A DNA stretch of 64,000 nucleotides from positions 4,136,501 through 4,200,500 of the forward strand of contig OU015672.1 in assembly GCA_907165275.2 (NCBI GenBank), in the 5' to 3' direction. Of the stretch, positions 13,626 to 27,285 are shown in pieces. Positions within the stretch are counted from its first letter, which is position 1; every line of letters starts with the position of its first letter. The notes beneath the pieces were generated by a model. The model did no database searches, was not told where the DNA came from, and worked only from the letters and a program-made list of their open reading frames with translations. Both the position numbers and the translations under genes were made by a program. Source of the DNA: Zygaena filipendulae. Its lineage: Eukaryota; Arthropoda; Insecta; Lepidoptera; Zygaenidae.

Positions 13626-14782
13626 GCATGGCTAACATTTTCTACTCGATATAGGTATTAGACGTGCCATGATATAGTTTTCTGTTGTTTTCTGTTATAG
13701 TTTCTACTGTTGGGAAGATTTGATTGTTTAAGTTCTAAGTAGGTACCCACTTAAATGTTTACCCTGTTGTGGTAATGGAAGCCGTGACATAACTGACAAT
13801 AACGCAAGTCAGAGGTATAATACTGCTCATGCAAAACACAAAAAACCGCATATACATAAGTCCTACATCGGGCTCTTCCTACTTAAATCGATATCTACCT
13901 CTTCTAATTGATCGAACTAGATCGAACTCGTGACGACAGACGGGGGTACAAGACGGGGGCTTACAACGTTTTTTTTACGAAGTTCCAGTAAGTTTCACGA
14001 GTCAATATTTAGTATAAATACTCACTTTATTTTTGCGTAACGAGAACAGAGTTATTCCCACAGTTAATACGACTAAATACAACCAAATTCTGATTACATA
14101 AACTATAAACAATCAGTTGTTGATTGTTTCTTCGAAGTGCAAGATAGGTAACACGAGTCTATGCACCCTACAGTTTCAATAGACTGATGCTAATGATATT
14201 AGATACAGTAAACGAGGTAGACACGTCCAAAAAACAAATCCTTTGCTCAGTCCACAATTAAAACTTCGCACACATACCTATTATTCAAGTAGGTAGATAT
14301 TACTACTTAGTGTTAAAAGCAACACTTGCAGTTTTTTAATAAGTTATTAATAAACTTACAAGCTAAGTCACTTTAATTGAATGAAAGTTTCTAACTTTAC
14401 TCAAAGTGGCTTGGAAAGTACGTTTCTGATGACATAGCACTTCTGCACTTATTCAATAAGAGAGTTGCGCAACTACATACTTACTTACATTTTTGTTTGA
14501 TTTCTGCCCGTGGCACCCGTGCACGTCGTCGCAAGCGCAACGCTTTGTTGGACATCCATGTTACACTCTGTGTCAGTGATTTCTTTTACAAATAAGTGAA
14601 ATTATCATATTCTCGCTGTGTTTTGAAGCCAATAAAAATCATGCTGTCTTAGGCAAATACTCCATAGACATTATGTAGATCCATCAAGAAACGTTATGAT
14701 TGTTTAGTAAAATTAGCAAAAAATTGTTTGGTGGTAGAAGTACCTCACGAATGTGAAAAGGTTTTCTACTTGACATTATGCA

Positions 14783-15058
14783 TAATAATAATAATAATAA
14801 TAATAATCCACATCACAACACACAGATCTACTTGATCCCACAGTAAGCTATTATTAGCTTGTGTCGTGGAAACCAAGCAAACGTGGTATATACTACATAG
14901 AATTACGTATATATTATACTATAGATATATAAACACACCCAGACTGGAAAATGGAACCCTGTGTTCATCACACAAAGTCCACCCCCACCGGGAATCGAAC
15001 CCGGAACCCCTTGATTAGCGGGCAGGCATGATGACCATTGCGCCAATTGGGTCGTCAA
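14783..15058 (-). mobile_element. tRNA-derived SINE, full-length copy
   Basis: On the minus strand it begins gacgacccaattggcgcaat (A-box region), has the B-box-like GGGTTCGATTCCCGG, then a body containing ccattttccagtctgggtgtg and the dyad actacgtggtatatac-type linker, and ends in a (TTA)n tail seen as (AAT)n at 14783. The tRNA-like head lacks a proper cloverleaf 3' half, so it is a SINE and not a tRNA gene. Confidence 0.75.
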
Positions 15059-15825
15059 TGCATAATACAAAAAATAAATAATTTTGCCACGAGTAGAAAG
15101 GTTTTGTGTTGATACATACCTCCCTACATAGGTTTCAATGTTACGCATAAAGCATAAAAATGACCAAGATTTGTGATGCGTCATTCAAAACAATGACCTT
15201 ACGTAAGTTCGAAAATTGCAACAATACGAGCAACTAGCTTAGAATCAAGAATCAAGACGGTCATAATATTAGACATAACTCTATATACATATATCTATTC
15301 TGACTGTACATCTGTCAGTGCACTCGTGAGCGCTACAGCGTGACCGGTTGATGGAACCACTTCGGGTTGGTTTTTATGGATAGATAATAATTAAAATAAA
15401 TATAGGCGTTTGAGGAGACCAGCGGAGCTAAGATGCGGCACATGACAAAATTTTATCGAGCCCTTTTATCGATTCTCGTCGACAAACTCGTACTTAATAT
15501 CGTTTTGTCTACCAGTGGTAACATGGCAGCAAAAAATGTTTGTATGGCAGAAAACGATATATGATAAAATTGTCGACAATCCCTAACATGCGGCACTTTT
15601 GAATGTATTTTTGTCTACTTTGTCGTTGTTTTCTCACATTTTTATCGTCGACGATTGGTGAGCGCGATAAAATGAAAATTCGTTCTTAATTGCGAATAAC
15701 TTGGTATTACTTTATTATAATTCAATCAGAATTCAATATTAGTAATATATATAATATTAATAATACGAAAATATTAGAAATACGAGGAATGAAAGGCGAA
15801 AAAAATGCAAAGTAGTAGTATTAAA

Positions 15826-16085
15826 TTAAATTAAAATTCATTTATATCAGGAAATTAACCCATAAAATTTAACAAAAAGTAAATTAAATAAATTAAATTC
15901 AGTAAATTAAATTAGATTAAACAAATTAAATTATTTTAAATAAATTAAATTAAATAAATAAATTGCATCAAATAAATTAAATAAAATAAATAAATTATAT
16001 TAAATAAATAAAATAAAATAAATAAATTATATTAAATACATTAAATTAAATAAATAAATTATATTAAATAAATTAAATTCAAAAA
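15826..16085. repeat. AAATTA/AAATAAAT microsatellite-like tract
   Basis: About 260 bp of imperfect repeats of ttaaataaattaaa units. Almost no G or C. No gene. Confidence 0.8.
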
Positions 16086-16089
16086 GTAA

Positions 16090-19000
16090 AATCTTCAAAT
16101 TGATATTCTTAAAATCTATAAATTTCTAATTATCCCTGAGTAATATTAAACTGATATATAATATCTACTAATATATTATATTAAATTTAATTATTTGAAT
16201 TTCAATTAACATTAATGAACGTCTCTGAAAGAGTGCGGTAGATTTGTTTTTAAAATCTTTACTTAAAATCAAGTAATCATTGAAACGACTCTGAGTACGG
16301 CCGTTAGAATAGGAAATAGGATTTTCCTCCTGACACGAAGAGTTCCTGCGGGAACCCCGAAATTGATTCGTGAATATAACAGGGGGACCATCAAAGTAGG
16401 TAGTTTATAAATTCTTCCCATTTATCTTATCTGCTAAAGCAATCAAACTTTAGTGTAAATTTATTTTTTATTTATTTACCTACTTGCGACTGCCTTATGG
16501 CGTCTATCGCGGTTAGAAAAGGATTTTAGAACTTTTCTAAAATTGGTTGGGAACTATTAAATTTTAAGAAATATCCCGCACTGCGAAAATTATTGTTCAT
16601 AAGCACAACAGAATCTACTTTTAAAATTGTTTTAATCGCCACGAAAAAAAATGATAAAACCGCCATCTATGGTTCCTGCCAAAAACTAAATTTTTTGTCA
16701 TTTCTTGTCACGGTGATAAACGTGGGCGTACAAGCAAAAAGGCTCCTTCTTCCGAGATATAAGACTTTTGTAAAGTTGAGTGAAAAAAATACTTCCGCGA
16801 TTTTAATTGATTATATTAATAAATGCTCAATTATTTACAATTTCATAAAATACCTTAATCTACAATAATATATAAAAATAAAGCTTATACCAGAATCACA
16901 TGCCTAATAAAAAAATATGTGCCAGTTTTTGAATATTTTTTCAATTTTTACTATCAATTGATTATTCTAGATACCGAATCTAGTCTTAACTCAATACCCC
17001 ACTATTGAACCTTTTTGCTTGGACGCCCACAAATATTTGTCGTATCGACAATTTTATCTTTCGTGTGATAAATATATCGTGGCACGCATCCTAGCGCCAC
17101 AGGAAATTTTTATTTCCTCTTTTACAACTGGCAGGATTTTTTTTTACTCTTTTTTCATGGTGAAAAATAAACTTTCAAATTAAAAAACCACGTAATTTTT
17201 AACCGACTTCCACGTTGAATGAAGAAATTATCGTTAGCCCGTGGATCTTTAACATATTGCGTAAAAAAACTAGTTAGCTAGTGCAAGTCTGCTTAATTTT
17301 TATCCATTTTACCTTCAATTTTCTTAAACACAACCACATTTATCTCATTTTTTTTTTATTTTTCTCTCGAATGATCGGATGTCACGTGCGCGATCTACAA
17401 AGATCTCGTGTGCTGCATTGTTGTCACCCTAAGTACCTACTGTTTCCTCGCTTCGTCGCTCAGCAGTAATCGTGTGCCCACACCACCTGGCCTCAACGGA
17501 CACAAGGCAAGGCGTAATAAAGGTATATTTATGGTAGAGCACAAAACAATAGGAAATTATTTGAGGTTTGTCCAACACATATTAAGTCGGACACATTATT
17601 ATAAACATAATATAAGGAACTGCTCATTGTTTCGAATATTATCTCGCAAGCATTATGTGGTCTTAGAAACGTTAGTTTTTTAAAACTGATTAGTATACTT
17701 AGTTATCTAGAAAATAAGATAAAGATGAGAAATTAGTTAAGTAAACATCATTTTATTGGTACCTATATCCTTCGTTCATAAAAAGGAACATTTAGGTTAA
17801 TGTGGACACAACTCATCAAATGTGGTAGGGCCATGTGACCTAGAGGGATGAAAGCCACGCGACTAAAAAGGTGAGTACCATGAAAGTCGGTGAATATTTG
17901 GGGAGAGGAAGACCAAAAAAGATGGATGGTGATTTCTGTAAGTAATGACATGAGTTAGAAAGAAGTGGAATGAAAGAGGTTTGGAAAGAGGCGTAGTCAT
18001 TGCCCCGACTTGGAGTAAATGAATGAATGGATGGTAAGGTACGAGGAATGAGGATGATAATGATTAGGAGAGAGCATTCAAAATTTCTAAACGAATATGA
18101 CGACTTAATTTTAAAAAATGGGAACGCAGTAGTTGTTGTACAAGTTTACCTTTACCTTTTTTGCGTACGTTCGGGAGCGTAGAGGTAAGACGTACCTAAT
18201 GATATCGGTTAAGAATAATAATAATATTAATAATTTATTGTCACAAGCAAAAAATTCCTTACCATATCCGTACAATCACTGGCTTCCAAACTAGCGTAAG
18301 CTGTATGTTAGAAGCCAGTTACATATTATAATTTCATTGAGCTTGAACAATCAATTAGAAAAGGATAAATATACATGAACTTTGCCTGTGTAAAATTTCT
18401 CTAGAATACAAAAGAGCCTTTATCAATTTGTCGACTTGATTTTCATATGGGATATATAAATGGCAACCTCAATATAGATTGCGGAGGGAAAGCGAAAGGT
18501 CACTGACTCAATGACTAAACACGAGATCTCGAAAATTACTTGATCAATGAAGCTGAAATTTGGCAGGTACTGTTAAGTTTTAGGTATAGTTATGAAACGT
18601 CAGCTAAGAACGGATTTCACGGAGTTCCCGCGGAAACTTCTAAATTAACGCAAGTGGAACCGCAGGGAACAGCAACTAGCCATAATAGTACATAATATTA
18701 TAAATGTGAAAGTTTGTGAAGATGTTTGAATGTTTGGTTTTGGATGAAATTTGGCACACAGATACGTACTTAATAATAATATGTTCTCAATTAACACATA
18801 ACATATAATAGGATAGGAGATAGGCTAAGCCGTGGGAAACAGCTAGTACCTAGATATTTTTTGTTTATCTACAATTACGTCAACTGTTTGTAAACTTTTA
18901 AATCTTATCTTTGATCATATCAAAGTAGGCACAAGTAACTTTCAAAAATCACGTGTGTGTTTTCTACCTAATTGGAGATGATATCTATTGTATTTGTATT

Positions 19001-20390
19001 AATACTACATAATATCTACACTAATTAGTATCGGGTATCTTTAATCTCTATTTACACATTTCTCTTTTCTTAGCTTTCTAGAAAATCTCATCCAGGAACT
19101 GCTCACTAGTTGAGCGTAGTAATATTGAATTTGTTTTCAATAAGAGCGTATAATATTATGGTAACTACCAATTGTTAGTACTAATAGCGGGTACTCGTAT
19201 AATCATCGGTACACTTCCTATTGTGAACGTCATTGGTAATATGAAAGTGTAACACGATTTTCTTTACAAGCATTTTCTGGTATTTTAAAGCTACAATTGT
19301 TGATCGAAGGCTAGAATTAATATGCGTAGGTAGCTATTACACGTAATTCAGTGCAGTCGAGTGTAGACGCGATTGTTAAAACTGAAAATTGTACGGTTTT
19401 AGTTTGACGGTTAATGGAATGATAAATTTATTGGAAACTAGCTGACCCCCGCGATTTCACCCGCGGTAATTTCAGAGTTCCCGCGGGAATTCTAGGATAA
19501 AAAGTATCCTATGTCACTCAGGGTTACTTTAACTTCCTATCTATAATAAGTAGATCCATAGATAACAACCTCAAATTGCGGGATAAAAAGTACCTTACGT
19601 CAATCAGGATCACCGTAAATTCCTTTAAGTGAAAGAATTTTTAAAATCGGTTCAGTAGATCCAGAGATCACCCCCTACAATCTCACAAACACACGAACTC
19701 CCATCTCCGGAGTTTCCGCGGGAACTCTGGGATAAAAAGTACCCTATGTCACTCAGGATCACTGTGGCTTCCTATAAGTGAAAGAATCTTCAAAATCGGT
19801 TCAGTAGATCCAGACTTTTGCTCTTAATATTAGTATCGATGAATCGAATTGAAAACATCGAAATGCTATACTCATAGATTAGATAACCAATTTCGAACTT
19901 CAAAAACAGTAAACTTGACCTGAAAACACAATAATAAACGATTCCCTAACCAATTAGACCTATTAGACATTAGTCCGATAGTCATAAAGCTATACACGGT
20001 ATGTTAATGTAATTACCACGTTCTATCTTTACTTTATATTTTAGAAATAATAAATGTCGGCTATATTTCGCTAGCTGAATGCAATATTGGCACATTAATA
20101 TACATATGTGCAGCAATACGAACATAAACGAAATGCGAAAAAAAATTTGGTTCTAATTCAAAGTACCTAAAGTTTTGTTTTGTGCCACTATTACATTCAC
20201 CCAGCGATTTACTGTCTAAGGTTGCTGTCGACCACACAGAAAATATTGATTTTTTACCATAGATCCGAGGTGAAATTTTTATTAGCTATAATACCTATCC
20301 AGTTTATTTTTACTAAATTCAGTAAGTAATAAAACTTAGATGTCCACTTTTATGAAATGTACCTTCCAAATTACTGAAACCAGAACCAGT
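16090..20390. other. Gene-free stretch with repeat remnants
   Basis: Holds a palindrome-family arm (16195-16310), short inverted segments gggcgtacaagcaaaaagg (16724) / cctttttgcttggacgccc (17010), and Helitron-like pieces from 18480. No gene recognised. Confidence 0.45.
19438..19850 (-). mobile_element. Cluster of inverted Helitron-like ends
   Basis: The minus-strand 3' end is seen as CTAGCTGACCCCCGCG, followed by three repeats of the module agttcccgcgggaattct-like / ggataaaaagtaccctatgt / aaaatcggttcagtagatcc. A tandem array of the same non-autonomous family. Confidence 0.6.
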
Positions 20391-20399
20391 GATCTCAAT

Positions 20400-20685
20400 C
20401 AGGGATGTTAGGAATATTCGCATCCGCATCCGAAAATGCAGAGCTTCCGCATAGATTTGGACATCCGCATGAGCATCCACATTAATCAATGCGGATGCTC
20501 ATGCGGATGCGAATGTAATACAAGTTGCGATGAAAAAGAAATTGGGCGGGGCCGGCGAATGAAAATTAGTAAGTGAAGCATTATACTTATACCTATACTA
20601 ATTTTCATTAGTAAAAATTTTAATTAATTACTTTATCATTGTTTTAATTCTTCATTCGAAAAAATCGGCATCCGCAACATCCCTG
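20400..20685. mobile_element. hAT-type MITE
   Basis: Ends CAGGGATGTT and AACATCCCTG are perfect 10-bp inverted repeats, flanked by a perfect 8-bp duplication atctcaat (20392-20399 and 20686-20693). Both are hallmarks of the hAT superfamily. The interior has an array of GCATCCGCAT units that folds back on itself. No transposase. Confidence 0.9.
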
Positions 20686-22251
20686 ATCTCAATTATAAAA
20701 AGCAATCCTTCACGAAAGGGTTATTTTGGCAACCAAGAATTATAAAGAAGAAAAGAACAGAATTCAATTTTAAAGAGCACAACGTGCAATCATCGAAGTA
20801 ACACAATCTGGTATTCACTACACTGACCCACTTTTCTCTCTATGCCCTTGGGCAACTGCAAATAGTCAATACAGAAAAAGTTTAAATAGTTGTGATCACT
20901 TACAATATTACACAATTATTTTTAAGGAAGTGCATGTGTTTATAAATGTGTAGGTAAAATAATATAATCCGTATGTACCTATAGGTACTACTTTAATTTT
21001 AAGTTCGCATAATGTATGTTAATAATATGCTTCACATCTGTGGCGGCAAATAAAATATATCAGGCATAAAGTCACCATTTACAAATAGTACCTAACTTAT
21101 AAATACCAAACTAAGTACTAAATAAGAATCTCAGGCGCTCAAATTGAATTTAAAGAATCGCAGACGTCATTACAATTAAATTGGTCTTTCGTGTTCAATC
21201 AGATAAAACTAGAACTAACAATAAAACAAATGACAAGCTGAAATAGAGTCAAACTAGAAGAAAACATTTGGTTCAAGCAAAAAGCGTACAATCCCGTGTC
21301 CATACGATTGTCCAGTTTAACATTTTATAGACAATGAGCCAGTATGGGTGACAAGTGAACAATGCAAACTGAAATGCCAATGTGCCAAGGCAAGCAGACG
21401 AGAGAAACGCTATGTACGCTTGACTATGGAATGGAATATGAACGCATGTCAGCTAGCTGTCAATAAAAAGAGCGGCATGTCCGTTCTATAGACAACTTAT
21501 AAAACAGTTATAAAACAGTATTAATAAACTCTACCTATATTGGTCTCATGCTTATAATAACAAACAATAAGGCATGTAACGAACTTCTGCGTTCACCATA
21601 GAGCGGAGGCGTCCATAAAAGCTGCTGTAACCTACATTAATGTTCTAATTACCCAAGATACATAATAATCAGCAACGCTAAAACGTTCTCAAAAAAAAAG
21701 AACCACGAAACCTGCAAAGAATGTGTAGTAAATTTCGATTGGTACAGATTTTTTAAAACAGCTTCATGTCGTACGTTAAGTACAAAGTGTTTATTGAATT
21801 TTATTGAAAACGTTACTATGTTAAAAGTTACTGTACCTACCTACAAAAACTTCTAACATAGTAACGTAGATAACTCCAGAACTGATTCATTTGTAAGCGA
21901 TAATGGGAAATATATTGTCTATAAGAGAGAACGGTTCTCGCGACGTGGGAACTGTTATTCAAGCAACAGGTAACTAGTTGTGAGTAACAGTTAGGTTTTT
22001 ATTGACACACATTAGCACGAGCGAGTATGCGGAATCATTGAAACAAAAATAAAACATTCCATTAGAATATATAATATTATTCTTCATCTTCTAATTTTTA
22101 TTACACTCCCACACAGAAACCCATACATACATATACGCGACTAGGCTGTTTTATATCCTATACGCTTTGTAAATACAGTAAAGCTCTACAATTAAGTATG
22201 TATTTTTAAAATACTGTAAGTAATTATATCGCTTATAAAAATTGTGATGAG

Positions 22252-25200
22252 GAGTTATTTAAAGAATGAATACGGAAGTATGGCTCCCATCTATTGTCAA
22301 AATATACAACTTAGGAGAATGGAGATTGGAGATAATATAACACTGCCGTGTTCTTTTTTTGAGGACGCCATGCACATTGCTGATCATGCTTCTTGGGTAT
22401 TTAATTTATCAATGGTAAGTGTAAATCTTTCTTTCTGTACTATATTATATGCACACCCGCGGTAATTTCAGAGTTCCTGCGGGAATTCCGGATTTCACTC
22501 GAAAATAACATAGCTTTGTATTGGTAAAAGAATTTTCAAAATCGGTTCACTACTGGATCTACATCCAGAGATTACTTCTTACAACGTTACATACTCGCAA
22601 TTCACAAACTTTACCTCTTTATAATAACTTCATAGCTGTCCCCCGCAGTTTCATCTGCGGTGATTTCGGAGTTCCCCTGGGAGTTTCGGGATAAAAAGTA
22701 CCCTATGTCAATCAGGACTACCTTCGATTTCTATAAGTAAAATATCTTTAAAATCAGTTCAATTGATCCAGAGATTACCCCCTACAACGTCATAAACAGT
22801 TCACAAACTCACAAACTTTACCTCTTTATAATATTAGTATATAGATTACAGAGAATATAAAATTATTGTATTTTTTTTTTAAATCGGGATTAATTAAATA
22901 TTTTTTTATTGGGATACATCGAAAGATAATATTATTATTACCTATAACAACTAGGAGAAATATAAGCACGCTCACCTCCAAATTCCAATACTCATTTGTT
23001 TGGATTTCAATCTATTCACACCATATGTAGGTAGGTAGGTACTGCATAGAACTGGGAAGTAATTTACGAAACAAAAATAAACAATGTGTGCTTATATCAG
23101 ACTTCAGCTCAAGTGATTTGATGAGCGTCTACCTATTTTGGAGCCATTGGGTTTATGAGCTTTGTGCGTAAATAAATACACTCATAAAGTATGAACGAAA
23201 AACATTATAACAATGGTAGCTTTCGCCCGCCATTATGCAATGTCTTCTCAAAGTTTATTTGAAAATCTATACCTACGTCATATAAATAAAATTAGAACAA
23301 ATGGCGATTCTACACACCAACAATATTTTCAAGTTAATAACTAGTTACTTAATGCAAAAACCTCTGTCGTAATCTCACTATAGCAAAAATTAAAACTACT
23401 GGTTGAGGAGTAATGACTATTTGAAAGAAGTGATTAACACTAGCGCACACCAAACACCACCCGACCGGAGCGACAGGCTACAGCTAGTACATAATTCGCT
23501 ATTATAGTTAAATATGCATAAGAGTTTATTTATTTGTGTTTGTTAGGCCTTCAAGTCTTAACTATAGGTAGTCAACTGACCACCATGAAATTCTGCATTA
23601 ACGTTGTCAAGGGTACAAAGAAGGTCGTAGGGCACTTTCTAACCCAGAATTTCTGCGGGAACTTCAAAATAAACGCGGGGAAATATTATTATACATAGAT
23701 ATACAAGTTTTTAATGATATTTGAAACTCAGTCACACATGAACGGCTGAATGAAATTTAGCAAAAACACGTTCTGGTTTTATCCCGGTAAAAAGAGTTTC
23801 CCAGTTAATATAACTGGAGCTTAGTAAGCCCGATCGCAGTTTTATTAAGAGACAGCTTTCAAAACGATCGTAATGACATCATATCACTCGTATAGTATTC
23901 AAAATATTCTAAACCAAACCGATCCAGGAGAAGTGAATCGGGTAAATATTTTCAGTTGATAAATATTTAGCTTTCCAACATACATTATAGATACCTAATG
24001 TAAAGAATACAGACCGTGTTTTTAATGAAGTGTGCAATAAAAATCAAAGAATTGGGTCATGTGTAAACAGAATACGGGAATAACGGGCGGATAGACCATA
24101 ACATGCCGTCCATTAACTTCGTAACCGTTAAAAAGTTTCGCTAGCCACGAGAAAACTGATGAAATATCTCAATAAAACGAAACGTTTGTTGCCAAAGTTA
24201 AATTTTCCAGTTTGTGTGTTCTAATGCAAGTTTCCAGTTCTTTCAGTACTTTCGAGAATGAATATCTACAGTACAAAATTTCGTTTTTATTGCGTTTTAC
24301 GGTTACTACTGTAATTTTTGTGGTCACATAAAATCAAGGGATGGATATAACTTCTCTGGGGGAGAATGGTTGATCAAGGGCCACCCGCCACGCGCATCAC
24401 AACTCTAATAAGATGTAAACTTTTAAAAGAAGTAAACTAGGTTTCCTAAAACCGTCATTTTTAAGATGACAAATTCAGTTTTTTTCATCCTGGATGAGAG
24501 AATCTATTTGATAAATTCGATAAACACGTGTTAATTAACCTAACCAACATCAATTGATTAATAAACCTCATATCGTTCCTGTCAAATCATTAATGAAAAA
24601 GTACGTCAGAATTTAGGAACTCAAAAGGCTAGGGGTGTCGACCGTTGCGCAGTAAAACCAGGCCAAGGTCGTTCCATCCGGGACCTCCGCTGGGTTTGCC
24701 CTTATGAATTACAAATTCGACCCGGGACATGCAACAAAAAAGGCTAAGTGTGTGTATTATTGTATTTGTTTAGGTGCAAAGAACGGCTGGTATTAAGTAA
24801 ATATGAGTACGTTCCTAATTATGAGTTAGTTCGTGGAGCTAAATGAAGGATTGTTAGTTTTGTATCCCAGTTCTATTATTCTCTTGTTGCCCTTTTTTAA
24901 ATGTTTACAACACCACAACCAGGAATTTTCGAGAGTTTTTTCGATATAGGCAGTTAGGCACTATTGAGGGAGATTTAAAAGAAAACAGGCCAGAGTTATC
25001 GAGAAGTAGATCATTCTGTGAGATATTTAATAGGTACTTTAGGGAATCTTTTGTTCGAAAATCTTTACTGAGTTTTTGTGGTATTTTGATAACCAAATAT
25101 AATTAATGTGAACGCATGAATGAAGTAGGTATAACTAACATGATAATATGCAATATATATTAAAAAAACAAAAACCAAGTTAGTAAGGGCATTTTAATCA

Positions 25201-26247
25201 CCATAAAAACCAAACCTTCATGCAATAAATTGCTTGGTGCATTTTCTTCATTCAAAAGAACTCCTGAATAAATGCAGAAATGAATTCCTGAATAATACCT
25301 ATTATAAATGCAGAAAAAAGCAAAAGCGAAAGCAATAGAGCAAAAGAAAGCTATTAGATTATAGTAAATACGCCGGTATATAATGAAAATATATTTAGTA
25401 GGTATAGATTTATTATCATTAGAATATTATATAGTTAAACACCTATAATTTACTTTGATCGATACTCTCTTTAAAACTTCCCCAATCAGTATTGACTTAC
25501 TTCAAATATTATAAAATCAAATATGGATAGACAAAACATAGCTTTATCACAATATGAATCAAGAAAAGTGGGGAGGGGCATTTCTATTTTACAGTTTTTG
25601 AAAAACATTTTGCAAGTCCCGTTTCTCAAACTTATTTTACCCTCGAAATAATTTCCAAAGTGAATCGTAAGTGAAGGTAGGTACCTAATTAGTCTCGTCT
25701 ATATTACATGGACGCAAAAGAAGATCGATTAATTGTAAACTAGTTGATGACTTTCCCTTTCGATTAGTAACTTTGTCATGTAAGAACTGCTGTGAAATAT
25801 TAATACAGATAAGTAGGTAGATATAAACATAGATATTGTAGATTATAATAGATGTAGGTATAATAAATTAATACAAAAAGCGAACATGCATGCGAATTGT
25901 TAATCACACACAATAATTAACAAATAGGTAAATACCCACAAGCATAAAGCCACACAGCACAAAAATTTAATTTAAAAAAGATTGTTGCATTTGCAAAATG
26001 CATCTTACCATAGGTAATGTTGTTATTTTAGATGAATGAAGGGTTTTGCATTGGAGATGGTATTACTGCATTAGCGACTGGTCGCATTCACAGTACCTAT
26101 CTGTGTAGAATCACTTGCAAAAACTCACTATATCCACATAAATGTAATATAATAACCACAACACCAAAAACCCAACGGTGCCGAGAACCTGTTCCACGAA
26201 GCACCATCAACTCTAGCGGTGCATGCACTTGCAAAACTGACAACTAG
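22252..26247 (+). CDS. Possible last two exons of a small immunoglobulin-like protein
   Basis: Exon 1 ends at 22414 with a strong donor (ATG|gtaagt). Its start is unclear: acceptors at 22251 or 22314 are both possible. It reads EIGDNITLPCSFF..., then a Trp 15 residues after the Cys (ASWVFN), the spacing of an Ig B-strand Cys and C-strand Trp. Exon 2, 26032-26247, follows the acceptor tgttattttag in the matching phase 0 and contains STYLCRITC, like an Ig F strand, then a short Cys-rich tail and TAG. AATAAA occurs at 26444, about 200 bp after the stop. Together these would be one Ig domain split by an intron. Both exons are short and the region is AT-rich, so chance open frames are possible. 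No signal-peptide exon was found upstream. Confidence 0.33.
22453..22855 (-). mobile_element. Two adjacent inverted Helitron-like copies
   Basis: Modules cacccgcggtaatttcagag and cccccgcagtttcatctgcg, each followed by aaaatc[ga]gttca and ending in tttataata(ac). They begin about 40 bp after the donor of the possible Ig-like exon. Confidence 0.55.
22856..26030. other. Intergenic or intronic DNA
   Basis: If the possible Ig-like exons are real this is their intron. A GC-richer patch at 24640-24735 (cagtaaaaccaggccaaggt ... cgacccgggacatgcaac) looks like part of an interspersed repeat. Nothing else is identified. Confidence 0.35.
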
Positions 26248-26443
26248 ATCCAACTCAGAGTCGATTATACACGAGAAAATCAACCAGATAAACAAGAAGA
26301 CGAGTTTTGTTAAATCGATTTTTTTACATTACTTTGTTTTAGTTACAGCACCACGCGTTTTTTATTTTTATTATGAAATAACACCACGTAATTTCGAAAT
26401 TAGTTTAACCATCTAATAATATTTAATTGAATACGTTTAAACA

Positions 26444-26449
26444 AATAAA
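26444..26449 (+). terminator. Poly(A) signal after the possible Ig-like gene
   Basis: AATAAA about 197 bp after the TAG at 26247. It modestly supports the idea that 26032-26247 is a terminal exon. Confidence 0.25.
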
Positions 26450-27285
26450 ATAGTATAAATTATTAGTATATCTTTGAGTGAACTGTCACTGGTTGTGAAC
26501 GCGGCAACTATGACAGATGACGGCACACGCGTGCGCACGGCAAGCGCAACTTGCGCAAACTGAATGGAAAAGTGATGCCAACAACGAGAACAAAAAAATC
26601 CCGAGTGCAACTAACATTGCCAGTAGGTACTCATTCGGTAGTTTCGGTATCTATACTTCAGTAAGTATTGTTTTCATAACAATATATAGATGTACTTATG
26701 TATTTAGCTATCAAAGAAATTGAAAAAAATATATTTTGTCTGAACTAGAAACAAATCATAAATACCTAATACTCTGTAAAATGTAAGGTTATTGAACCTT
26801 TATGTTGATCGAGCCAGGAAGCCAAACCATCGCGATGACATTTTCATTGAATTAGTACGAAATTTGAAAAGCGATTTTCAAAATAAAAGAAAAAAATATA
26901 TACCATGTATCAATCAAAAAAGAGGAAAATTTTGTTATTGTAGATTTAACCACCAATGTCTTTCAAATTGTCGTCGTTTTTAATAACAGTTTTACCGTTA
27001 GTTTTTCTCTTAAAATTTAGTGACTATTATATTAGTTCGTTTCTTATTCTAAAGATAATTAATTGTATGAGTGAAATGTCACATTGAATGAGCTTCGAAG
27101 TGGATCGGTACTCGTCTGCGTGGGCACACATCGCCCTCTGTGCGGATCTCACATGGGCTACAGAACCACCCGACGACTTCATTATTGCCAACCAGGTGAA
27201 AACCAAAATCTGAGCAGAGTTTACGCCAAATATCAGTAAAAAATCGTATTTTATGTATATTTTGCGCATTTGTCTCTTTTCACAG

